Assembly: GCA_963965975.1 (NCBI GenBank)
Contig: OZ014411.1
Span: 18,690,446-18,754,445, forward strand
Length of the DNA stretch: 64,000 nucleotides
Source of the DNA: Xestospongia bergquistia
Lineage: Eukaryota; Porifera; Demospongiae; Haplosclerida; Petrosiidae
Reading direction: 5' to 3'
In this document: one piece after another, positions 49,998 to 60,800 of the stretch
Layout of the letters: every line of letters begins with the position of its first letter
How positions within the stretch are numbered: position 1 is the first letter of the stretch
Program-made: the position numbers and the translations under genes
Notes under the pieces: model-generated
Told to the model about the DNA's origin: nothing
The model's database searches: none
Seen by the model: the letters and a program-made list of their open reading frames with translations, nothing else

Positions 49998-52975
49998 GAT
50001 AGATGGAACTGTCCCATTTGCATGTCATTTTCGGCCAAAAATTTAAAAGGAGTAGTAAGGTATGTTGGCAGTGTTTATGCCCATGATTCGAACTTTTGTA
50101 TATGCTGTGGAGTTGATGGTTGTCACAGAAGTTATAGGAAGTTTGTCTATTACAAGAAGCATAGCCTGAGGATATGGAAGTTTTGATTGATGATAGACAA
50201 CATGGTTTTGATGAAGATGACAGTATTTCTCTATCTCCCACTGATGTAGTGGGTAACAACTAAATGGAGATCTCTGCTCTGTTTTTGATGAAACTTGAAA
50301 ATGAGTTTAAAGTTGTATCAGCAGCCCTTGATTGTATTATTGAAGATGTAACAACTCTATTGGATAATAAAAATGATTCCTTGCATAATGAATTGTTTGC
50401 TAAGTTGTCTTAAAGGAACATCGTGTTTGATTCTGAGATTAATTCAGTTTTTGAAAATGCTGTAGCAAGAAATCCATTTGAAGGGCTACGTAGTGAATAT
50501 TTCAGAGATAAATACTATCAAGAGGAATTACAATTTTGGGTTAGTTAAAATAAATTGTGGGTGTTGTACCATATCAATTTTATTGTTGAATAGGAGCCAG
50601 TGGAAAGAAAACTAAGTGAACAGCAATTGGCTTCTAGTAAAACAATACAGGATTTTGTATGCGAGATACCATTAATTTCGTCTTTGAAGGAGTTACTTTC
50701 TGATCAGTTTATACTTGATGAGGTATATGTAAACGTAATTGCCGATATATAAATTATGAATTAATAAGTTAAGATCGTTGTTATTGTTAAAGGTTCTTAG
50801 AGGTCATCAATGAAGAGAGAATCTTTTAAATGATTACTGTGATGGATTTGTATATAACTCTCATGAACTTCTTTCTAAAGATCACACTGCCTTGAAACTA
50901 ATCATATACTATAACAATGTCGAGGTATGCAACCCATTGGGATGACGAGCAAAGAAGCACAAACTAGGTATTCACATGTCTTATGTGTAATAACCCAATG
51001 ATTTTGTGTATTCTTGTTGACAGCCATTTTTTATTACTATATTTGGAATATTTCCCCAGTCTATTGCTCAACAATGAAAGCCATTCTATTATTAGCAATT
51101 ACAAAATCAAGTGTCCTTACCAAGTACTGTCCTGACGTTATTCTACGTAATTTCATGGAGGACATCAAGAAACTAGAATCTGTAAGTTATTTGTTTTAGG
51201 TTTAACTTGAATATATATTTAACAACAGGACAAATGAGTTAAGATCGACATTAATCAGACTGACTATAAATTCAATGGAACTGTGATTCTTATTCCCGGG
51301 GATAATTTAGCCAGCCAGTATCTCAGTGGTTATAAAAGTTTGGCTAGTGCTCTGAGAAAGTGTAAACATTGTATGGCCATCGATGCTCAAATGCAAACTC
51401 TGGTAAAATGATGTCAGGTTGTTTTAATTCTCCAAATTAAACCTTTTGTAATAGTTCATTGCTGTGGCATTTGAACCCAGATCAAAGCAAACTCATACCT
51501 TACATTGTGCCTCTCTACATGGACCTCGTCATGATCATTTCAGTACAACATAGTAGTATTCACCGAGATTCAATTGTGAACTCTTTCAGGTATAGATATT
51601 TATGATGGGGTACAGGGTCAGTCAGTGTTTTACATGGCAAAGCCTTTTAAAAGTTACATAGCCATGTTCATATTGATATCTGTTTAATTTTCTATTTGAC
51701 AGATATTTTCATGTTACGGAAGGTCTTGTGCCCGATGTAATGCACAATATTTTGGAGGGTGTTCTTTTTGAATTAAAAGAGTTGTTGAAATTTTTGATTT
51801 CAGAAAAAGTGATCACTCTTGCCGAACTCAATGATTCTATTCGTTCCTTCCCTTACACGTTTGTTGATGCTGCCAATAAGCCAAATATTTTTGAGGCTTC
51901 TACTTTATGCTCAACTGATCACTCATTGAAACAAACTGGTTAGACTGATAATCATTGTAAAATTAGTACCTACTTTTTATTTATTAATTTAGCATCTGAA
52001 ATGTTGTGCTTGAGGTGTTTGTTACCATTGATGATTGGGGAAAAAAGTTGATGGGACAACTATCTACTCCTACTTACAATAATGGATTACTGTTTTGCTC
52101 CAACTGTTAGCGAAGAAGGGGCTGCTTACTTCCATATGACAATTGACAAACATCATAAATTTTTCACACAGTTATATCCATCTTCTCGATTAATTCCCAA
52201 GGCTCACTATTTAGTGCACTACCCGGAGATAATGTGCAAGTCAGTAAAACTAATCAGTTGATTGTTTTAATTGTGACCAAAACAAATTTGGGCCTTTAGT
52301 GCATTTCTGGTCTATCCGCTTTGAAGGGAAGCACAAGACCTTGCCCACAGAATAAAAAGCTTTATGAATGTTCCCAAGACAATGGGTACTAGACACCTGT
52401 TGTTAATGTGTTACTATAGAAATAATAGTGTTGATTCAAATCCCTATTTCAAAGAAACCAATGCAAGCCAGGTATAATTATTAATAATGAAGCATAATAT
52501 GAACATTATTGCATGTATCATTCTTACAGGGTTAAAATCTACTACTGGCTTTACAACATACAAGGATGAACTGTTGGAACAGTTTCCATCATTAAGTGAC
52601 GAAGTTATGAGGTTTTTATTATTTTTTAAATACTCTAAATTACCACATTTGCTATTTAGGTTACAGTGTGTAGAGATCAATGGGACTAGATACAAAAAAG
52701 GTGGAGTTGTTGTTTTAGACATGGACCTTCTTCCTGAATTTAGAGTGATCAGTGATATTATTGTTTTCAACACCGATGAGTTTTATTTAGCTTGTGACGT
52801 ACTTTTCACTCATCTTTTTGAACATCATTTACATTCCTATTTGGTTAGTCATGACCATATATTTACTATTGTCGAACAAAAGGACCTATATGATCATATG
52901 ACATTGTCTGTTTATGAAATTTCTAATTTCTTGTACATCCCATTAAAATACCAGTTAGTTAATAAAATTATGTAA
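49998..52975 (+). pseudogene. 12-exon zinc-finger/transposase-like protein gene, decayed
   Basis: About twelve exons separated by short GT-AG introns, in order: a zinc-finger-like part (CPIC at 50010, CCGVDGCHRSYRKF, H at 50160); an acidic linker (DEDDSISLSPTD); AVARNPFEGLRSEYF; LIIYYNNVEVCNPLG, then RAKKHKLG; FYYYIWNISPVYCST and KAILLLAITKSSVL; GDNLASQYLSG and LRKCKHCMA; VPDVMHNILEGVLFELK; YPSSRLIPKAHYLVHYPEI; VHFWSIRFEGKHKT; and a C-terminal exon 52660-52975. Introns include 50540-50593, 50723-50792, 50968-51023, 51182-51228, 51403-51454, 51939-51992, 52472-52529 and 52612-52659. Stops interrupt it at 50261, 50411, 50811, 50943, 51235, 52049 and 52353. The acceptor before GPLVHF (52290) is TG rather than AG. 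The MHNILEG block and overall order match a transposase-derived family I know from cnidarians, sponges and fish; its superfamily is unsure. Confidence 0.75.
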
Positions 52976-53251
52976 TAATTACTTGTTATTTAATTAAGTT
53001 TGTTTTATGTAATTCAGTATATTTTTATCATGTGTTATTTGATAACATATTTTATCTAAAAATTTATTTGCCTATTTTTGTATGTTGCCAAAGTCAGTTT
53101 TAGTGTTAATACACAAAAGAACTTGATGAATGAGATGGGTGTGCCACACACACACAACAAAGGGTATGGAAGTTAGACTGACACACTGATGATTCAGCAC
53201 ACCTATGGTGTAATAAGCATTCAGTGTGCTAACACACTGCATTTTTTACAG
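52976..53251. other. Spacer before the right cassette
   Basis: AT-rich sequence with a CA-rich tract (about 53140-53156). A pair of AGCACAC/GTGTGCT inverted motifs lies at about 53188 and 53224. It ends in a pyrimidine-rich acceptor-like TTTTTTACAG (53242-53251) directly before transposase coding sequence. Confidence 0.55.
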
Positions 53252-54185
53252 TGTACCTTCGTCGAACGGTGAAGAACCGCCAAGAGAATAGGCCAGTTGT
53301 TTACCTTGATGAAACCTGGGCGAATGCTCATGATAATAAGGATTGTGATTGGGTGGAGAAGGATGATGTGACTGGTAGAACTCTTGATGGTATAAAAAGG
53401 CCTCCTGGGAAGGGTTGCACAGCTTATTATTCTTGGAGCTGGTTGTGAGATTGGTTGGATTCCCAATACCACTCTTATATTCAGATCCAAAAAAATACTG
53501 GTGATTATTACAATGATGAGGTGACTGCTGATCCTTTTGAGGAGTGGTTTGCCTCATATCATAGTTGTCATAGTGACCCTGTTCCAGTCAAAAGTTGGAC
53601 AAAGAAAAAGATGCAAAATTGGCTTCAGGCAAAGGGAGTCGAATTCCCATAGAATGCCTTGAAAGCTGAATTGTATAGCATCATACAAAGATTCAAACCT
53701 ACCCCTCGCTATGTTGTTGATGACATGGCTGCTGCTGGAGGTACGAACTTAGTCAAAATAGACTTTATATTTATTTATATGTAGATCATACAGGGCATGA
53801 GGTGGTCCAACTCCCTTTTGCTCACTGCACTCTCAATCCTATTGAGTTTGCATGGGCACAGGTTAAAGATCACATCAAGGCCAACACTTGTGCATTTAAT
53901 CTCCGTGAGATTGAGCAGCTGGCATGGGAGTGTTTCGATGTTGTGATACCTGATCCTTGGAAGAGCCTCATTCGACATGTTAAGATCCACTTTGAAGATG
54001 ACTATTGGTCTAATGATGGCCTCTATGAAGAGTTAGTGGATGAGTTCATCATTCGAGTTGGAGATGAATCAGATGAGTCTGATGATTTGGATCAATCTGA
54101 TAGTTCTGATGACGATTACTTCTTGGCATTCTCAGTCTTCCTTCTTTGTCAAAAGGTTTTGTTCCAAGCCATGGTGGCCTTATAA
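53252..54185 (+). pseudogene. DDE transposase (Tc1/mariner-like), longer right copy, disabled
   Basis: The coding match starts after an acceptor-like CAG with YLRRTVKNRQ, then PVVYLDETWANAH, which holds the first catalytic Asp (53308-53310). One frameshift near 53420 precedes LIILGAGCEIGW and a second lies in the A-run near 53485. At FEEWFA (about 53550) an in-frame 45-bp loss, relative to the fragment at 33818-34075, removes 15 codons including the second catalytic Asp. A TAG at 53650-53652 follows. The rest matches the left copy: exon to 53740, 53-bp intron 53741-53793, and final exon 53794-54185 with CTLNPIEFAW (Glu codon 53844-53846) and an acidic tail. The N-terminal DNA-binding domain was not seen. 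The gene cannot encode an active enzyme. Confidence 0.85.
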
Positions 54186-54584
54186 CTGCCTCAAAATGCA
54201 AAAGACGATACCTGGTTATTGTTTTAATAATAATACTTGTTAGAATGGAGTATCTGTTCATATAATTAGAATAGTACTACTGTTTGTGTAGCTACATCAC
54301 CTTCAATTAATTAATAGTATTATGTTTGCATTTTTCATAATTATGTAACATGTATATTATTTATTAATTGAATCAATTTGGGATTAATCCATGTTTACAA
54401 TCTTGGTATATAATTTATGTAATAATGTGTAATATATAACTTGTACTTCTGTCAAACTGTTTGTATATGTAGTTACGTGTATTTGAGACTTTAGACAAAA
54501 CATGTTGTGACACTGGTAGTCTACAACTATAGGCTGTTGTTATCAGATAACAATATATCATTAAGTCTGTGCTGAATGGTAGAT
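54186..54584. other. AT-rich downstream flank of transposase, right copy
   Basis: Same sequence as 32942-33358 with small indels. No gene. It ends at the 625-bp deletion junction, where AGATATGA meets GATAACGCC with a shared GA. Confidence 0.6.
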
Positions 54585-54586
54585 AT

Positions 54587-54700
54587 GATAACGCCTCATA
54601 TCATAGGTGTCATAGTGACCCTGTTCCAGTCAAAAGTTGGACAAACCAAAAGATGCAAGATTGGCTTCAGGCAAAGGGAGTTGAATTAGGGGTAACACAT
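54587..54700 (+). pseudogene. DDE transposase middle fragment, remnant in right copy
   Basis: The translation begins DNASYHRCHSDPVPVKSW and runs to WLQAKGVEL, matching the end of the fragment at 33818-34075. The upstream part is absent because of the 625-bp deletion, whose right edge falls at the catalytic Asp codon (54587-54589). Unlike the left copy, there is no TGA after QAK. Confidence 0.75.
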
Positions 54701-54701
54701 C

Positions 54702-55997
54702 ACTATTGAGTAGTCGAAATTTTGACTCTAATTTGAGGTAAGGAATGCATCGATCCCATGGAAAAATGGCTAAATGGTTTAGGTTTTGTAAAGTAAGTGA
54801 GTCAGACAATACATATGTCACATATAACTCTGCCTCTCTGATATCAGAGCGACTTCCCTGTTTATCATTGTCATTCAAATCATCTTATTCAGAATAACCA
54901 CCTATATATTCCTCATCGTCGGCATGGTCTTCTTTGCCTTCCAAATGTTGGTGTAGACTATCAATAATATCATCTTTTTGAAGGAGCTCCAAAGCCAAGT
55001 CATTTCTCACTTAATCTAAATGTCCATTCAATTCACAATATTTTTGTCTTTTAACCTTGTACTCTTCAGCTTTTATCGTTAATGCTACGAAATCTTGCTC
55101 CTGTTTCAAACTGGTATAGAGTTTGGTCATAATTGCATCATGTCGTGTTTGTAAGTACTTTAATCTTTCTTCATAATTTATTTTGAGTTGTTTCAAGTTC
55201 TCTTTTGCAGTGTCTCTTTCCTTTTTGTATTTATCATTCTTGATTCAATTTGTTGAAGAGTTTTCTCATTTAGTGCTGCATCAATATGTTGTTGGAGTTC
55301 TCTGCTACCCTCAGAATGGAATTGTATGGATTCTTGAAGTTCGAGATTTCTGTGTCCTTTTCCTCGAGTTTGTTGCTAAGAGAACCCACCTGGTTGAATG
55401 GATGGATGTATTGATAAATGGATAGATACATGGATTACTAGACAGATAGGTGAATAAATCAATTAGTGAATGGAATGACAAGTACATGAACAGCTGATTG
55501 GTATGTGGGTGGATGCATAGATAATGGTGGATGGATAGATAGAAGGATGAATAGATGTAGTGTACAAATGAATGATTAAAAAGAGAATGAAATAATTACC
55601 TCTTTCTATAATTTTGCATATTTTTCAGTATCACAAGCCTCCAAAAATTGAGCATTACTTTCCAATGTCTGTGTCCTCTCAGATCTCAGACCTGACATCC
55701 ATTTCGACTCTCAAATTTTGAAAATCTTTTTTAACTGTTTCTGACCTTCCTCTATTTAAAGATGTTGAGCGTTACTTTCCATGTTAACCAACTGTTAAAA
55801 TATTAAGTTATTAAATTAATATGATTACAGTAGGGAGTCTAACCTCAAGATGATGGTTTAGTGATTGTTCCATAAGCTGTTTGTCTCTTTGCGTCTGTTC
55901 TAAGAGAGCCTGAACGCTTTCAAGTTTTACCAGACAACTGATCTGCCCTCTCTTTCTAATCTTCGCATTTCTGTTTAACAGTTTGAATCTCTAGTGC
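54702..55997 (-). pseudogene. Decayed coiled-coil protein gene, three exons, right copy
   Basis: Minus-strand exons are at 55997-55844, 55791-55600 and 55389 to about 54702, with the same splice borders as the left copy. Coiled-coil blocks LKQLKINYEERLKYLQTRHD and VALTIKAEEYKVKRQ are kept, as is the TAA after LNGHLD (about 55010). Differences such as EQDFV for QQDFV and a shifted frame near 54795 show independent decay after duplication. The acceptor of the middle exon is CAG here and TAG in the left copy. Family not recognised. Confidence 0.6.
55390..55560. repeat. GATG/GATA-type degenerate microsatellite, right copy
   Basis: Interrupted GGAT/GATA repeats inside the putative intron 55390-55599, slightly shorter than at 34786-34985. 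Confidence 0.85.
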
Positions 55998-56289
55998 CTA
56001 CATTTCTATTAAGTTTTCTACTACTCTACATTGGACACAAAACAAAATTCATCACTGTAATACATAAACTATATAAATGTTATTATTTTGTTTACAATCA
56101 TAATAATGATTATAATAATAATAGTATTTTTGATGAATTTGCCTGAAGCAACTTCCCATTTTGTATGAAAACAAGGTTATCTTGTTAACTTCTAATAATG
56201 CTGACTGCAGATAATCATTAGATTAGAAACCATAGTCATATAAATATATATATATTACTTAAGTAGATACTGTACAGTAGTCTCACTAC

Positions 56290-56500
56290 TATAAAAAATG
56301 CCCATTGATTAATTATCTTAATAGTTATTTATAACAGATTACAGATTAGATAGTAACAGTTGTTGTACACAAACGCCAGTATCTATAAAAATTTTGTCTT
56401 TAACTATTAAGACAATTAATCAATGGTCATTTTTTAAAGACAAATTTTTTATAGCTACTGACCTTTGTGTACAACAACTGTTACTATGTAATCAGTTATA
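56290..56500. repeat. Foldback element with interlocked inverted repeats, right copy
   Basis: Arm A (56302-56326) pairs with A' (56402-56426) with one mismatch. Arm B (about 56331-56402) pairs with B' (about 56433-56499). B carries a short extra ATTACAGATTAGATAG-like insertion compared with the left copy. The A-B-A'-B' order is the same. Confidence 0.8.
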
Positions 56501-57311
56501 ACTGTATACAATGGACCACTGCTATACTGTAGATGTTATCTTGAAATGATCCATTTTTAAGACAAATTAATAGGATTCTGCATATCCATCAAGTTCCTCT
56601 GTCTTATTTCTGTAAGCAATTACCATTTGTTTTAAAAGACTTCTAACAACAGAAACTAAAATACAGACTCATTTTCCTCATGGCAAATTTATGTGGAGAA
56701 TTTAACAAAAATAACACATTAAGATCAAATAAATTGAATAAATCAAAAGATGGTCATGATGGGCAGTTTACAAGTTCTTGTAGTATGTACTTGATGGTAC
56801 ATCTTACTATCTTGACAGCACAAACAGTAACAATGATTGCCACTGAAAAGAGTATCTTCATCATTACATAAATACAAGCACTGTACTATATAGTTTATAA
56901 TAGACACCACATATACACATATAATATGTCCTTTTTCTGAGAAGTCATTTGTTAAAGTACACAAACTGCAGCAAAGTTCCAGAGTAATTAACAGTCATAA
57001 AACCAGTGTATCTATCTTCTGTGCCATATACACCACTATAGGGCTATAGGGAAGTGAAATGGAAAGTAAAATTTCATTAAACACTAACAAGGAAAAAATA
57101 TATTAACAGACTAATCTATAAATTATTGTACCTTTTATGTAGCAAAGCATGCTGATACACTGCACAACTGTAATAGCTCACTGCCACCAGCTTTTAGACA
57201 TACTCTAATTTGGAAGGTTCTATAGAAAATGTAAGCAATTACATTTATATATATATAATATATATACCTCATTCAAGTTGGATAATATTTTTTTGGCTAA
57301 ACACGTATCTT
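56501..57311. other. Cassette interval without a convincing gene, right copy
   Basis: Counterpart of 35916-36737. It contains the 63-codon ATG frame at 56680-56871 and an overlapping Cys-rich minus-strand frame (56743-56964, with CYCLCCQ). Neither has a recognisable domain. A (TA)n tract lies at about 57247-57266. Confidence 0.5.
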
Positions 57312-57576
57312 AGTTAGAAACGGCTTGGATTATTTAACAGCGTTTGAAATAGTGCTTAAAATTTACAAAGGTCAGGCAATATCAAAAAGAGACTCTTTGC
57401 ATTCCAGTATTAACAAGCATTTGGATATGCATTCTCCAACTATAACTGAAACTGTACAAATTGTTAAAAATGAAAAAAAGAACAGAGAACAAAGCAAACC
57501 AATTAAAAAAAGAGGCTTTAGTATAACTGTAAAAAAATTAAAATCAGGAGGCTGGCCACATGTGCTATGTTATTGA
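57312..57576 (+). other. Anonymous open frame, possible exon
   Basis: A frame of 80-odd codons runs from an AG-ended region near 57312 to TGA at 57574-57576. It includes NGLDYLTAFEIVLKIYKGQA and a Lys-rich stretch (IVKNEKKNREQSKPIKKRG), ending GGWPHVLCY. No family is recognised and there is no ATG near its start, so if real it would be an internal or last exon. The left copy has a 42-bp loss and a frameshift. It may be a fragment of the same captured gene set as the coiled-coil pseudogene. Confidence 0.25.
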
Positions 57577-57794
57577 TGCACCGTTTGCCATAACAATTTC
57601 AAACTTGAGTAATCTACTAGTCAAACTACAGAGCTACTGTATTTTATACAGTTTAAAAAAGAATGAGCTGAGGATCAACAGTACTCTCAGTACATCATAG
57701 TTAGGATACCTATGATGCTCCAGACGACACCAACGTGGAGGTGGTACTGTATTGCCGTCCACCCCCCCTTCAAACCTCTTCTCATTCTTCTTTT

Positions 57795-57887
57795 AATGGC
57801 CTAACATGCTCATAATCCATCTATTAATGGCCTAACATACTCAAAATGCATCTTTTAATGGCCTAATATGCTAAAAATACTTCTTTT
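57795..57887 (+). repeat. 31-bp tandem repeat, three copies, right cassette
   Basis: Units start at 57795, 57826 and 57857, as in the left cassette. A stray part (AATATGCTCAAAATACATCC) sits within the minisatellite near 58111. Confidence 0.9.
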
Positions 57888-60800
57888 AACAGTTGATTGG
57901 ACAGTTACATTAGAACACAGTAGATGGAACAATTAGTTGCAACAGTTACATTGAAAAAAGTAGATGGGACAGTTATATTAGGACACAGTAGATTGCACAG
58001 TTATATTAGGACACAGTAGATTGCACAGTTATATTAGGACACAGTAGATTGCACAGTTATATTAGAACACAGTAGATGGGACAGTTACATTCAGACACAG
58101 TAAAAGGGCTAATATGCTCAAAATACATCCTGTAACAACAGTTACATTAAAACACAGTACATGGAACAATTACTTAAGGAGACAGTAGATGGGATAGTTA
58201 CATTCGAACACAGTAGATGGGACAGTTACGTTAAAGAAACTGTCACAGTAGTTGGACAATTACATCAGGACACAGTAGTTGGAACTGGAGCAAAGTAGAT
58301 GGGACAGTTACATTAGAGCACAATAGATGGGACAGTTACTTTCGGACACAGCAGATGGGAAAGTTAGAACACAGTAGATGAGACAGTAACTTTCAAGACA
58401 CAGTAGTTGGACAAGTAGATGGGACAGTTATGTTAGAATACAGTACAAGGGACAGTTACGTTAGAACACAGTAGATGACACAGTTACAGTAACTGGACAT
58501 GGTTACCTTAGGACACAGTTACCACAAGTGTTAGGAAACAGTTGATGGGACAGTTATTTAGGAGACAGAGGAGACAGTATATGGCACAGTATTTTAGAAG
58601 ACAGTAGATGGTACAGTTTTTTTAGGATACAGTAAATGAGACAGTTAGAACACAGTAGATGTTAGAATACAGAAGGGGCAGTTACAATAGAACACAGCAA
58701 ATGGGCAGTTACAATAGAACACAGCAAATGGAGCAGTTACAATAGAACACAGCAGATGAGACAGTTATGTTAGAATACAGATGGGGCAGTTACAATAGAA
58801 CACAGCAAATGGGACAGTTACAATAGAACACAGCAAATGGAGTAGTTACAATAGAACATAGCAGATAAGACAGTTATGTTAGAATACAGTAGATGGGACA
58901 GTTTCAGAATACAGTAGATGAGACAGTTACAATATAACACAGTAGATGAGACAGTTATGTAAGAATACAGATGGGTCAGTTACAACAGAACACAGCAAAT
59001 GGGGCAGTTACAATAGAACACAGGAAATGGAGCAGTTACAATAGAACACAGCAGATGAGACAGTTATGTTAGAATACAGTAGATGGGACAGTTTCAGAAT
59101 ACAGTAGATGACACAGTTACATTAGAATACAGTAGATGGGACAGTTACAATATAACACAGTAGATGGGACAGTTACAATAGAACACAGTTGATGAGACAG
59201 TTATGTAAGACTACAGTAGATGTGACAGTTACATAATACAGTAGACAGTTACAGAATACAGCAGACGAGACAGTTAAAATAGAACACAGCAGATAGGGCA
59301 GTTACAATAGAACACAGCAGATAGGGCAGTTACAATAGAACACAGTAGAGGGGGCAGTTACAATATAACACAGTAGATGAGACAGTTATGTAGGAATACA
59401 GTTACAGAATACAGTAGATGGGACAGTTACAATAAAACACAGTTGATGAGACAGTTATGTAAGAATACAGTAGATGTGACAGTTACATAATACAGTAGAC
59501 AGTTACAGAATACAGCAGACGGGACAGTTAAAATAGAACACAGCAGATAGGGCAGTTACAATAGAACACAGCAGATAGGGCAGTTACAAGAGAACACAGT
59601 AGATAGGGCAGTTACAACAGAACACAGCAGATGATGTTAGAATACAGTAGATAGTTACAGAGCAGATGACGTTAGAATACAGTCGATAGTTACAGGACAC
59701 ATTAGATGGTACAGTTACAATACAACAGAGTAGATGGGGCAGTTACAATAGAACACACAGTAGATGGGGTTGTTATGTTAGAACACAGTAGATGGGACAG
59801 TTACAATAGAACACAGTAGATGGGGCAGTTACAATAGAACACACAGTAGATAGGGCAGTTATGTTAGAACACAGTAGATGGGACAGTTACAATAGAACAC
59901 AGCAAATGGGGCAGTTACAATAGAACACAGCAAATGGGGCAGTTATGTTAGAATACAGATGGGGAAGTTACAATAGAACACAGCAAATGGGGCAGTTACA
60001 ATAGAACACAGCAAATGGAGCAGTTACAATAGAACATAGCAGATGAGACAGTTATGTTAGAATACAGTAGATGGGACAGTTTCAGAATACAGTAGATGAG
60101 ACAGTTACAATATAACACAGTAGATGGGACAGTTACAATATAACACAGTAGATGAGACAGTTATGTAAGAATACAGTAGATGTGACAGTTACATAATACA
60201 GTAGACAGTTACAAAATACAGCAGACGGTACAGTTAAAATAGAACACAGCAGATAGGGCAGTTACAATAGAACACAGCAGATAGGGCAGTTACAATAGAA
60301 CACAGTAGAGGGGGCAGTTACAACAGAACACAGCAGATGATGTTAGAATACAGTAGATAGTTACAGAGCAGATGACGTTAGAATACAGTAGATAGTTACA
60401 GGACACATTAGATGGTACAGTTACAATACAACAGAGTAGATGGGGCAGTTACAATAGAACACACAGTAGATAGGGTAGTTATGTTAGAACACAGTAGATG
60501 GGACAGTTACAAGATGGGACACTTACATTAGAACCCAGTAGATGAGACAGTTATGTTAGAATACAGTAGATGGGAGAGTTACAGAATACAGCAGATGAGA
60601 CAGTTACAATAGAACACAGTAGATAGGGCAGTTATGTTAGAACACAGTAGATGGGACAGTTACAATAGAACACAGTAGATGGGGCAGTTACAATAGAACA
60701 CACAGTAGATAGGGCAGTTATGTTAGAACACAGTAGATGGGACAGTTACAATAGAACACAGTAGATGGGGGAGTTACAATATAACACACAGTAGATGGGG

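Noticed and set aside
49998-52975. Alternative genetic code to explain in-frame stops
   Set aside because: TGA and TAA both interrupt this gene and TAG interrupts the transposase copies. Frameshifts and a mutated splice acceptor are also present, so decay is the simpler reading.
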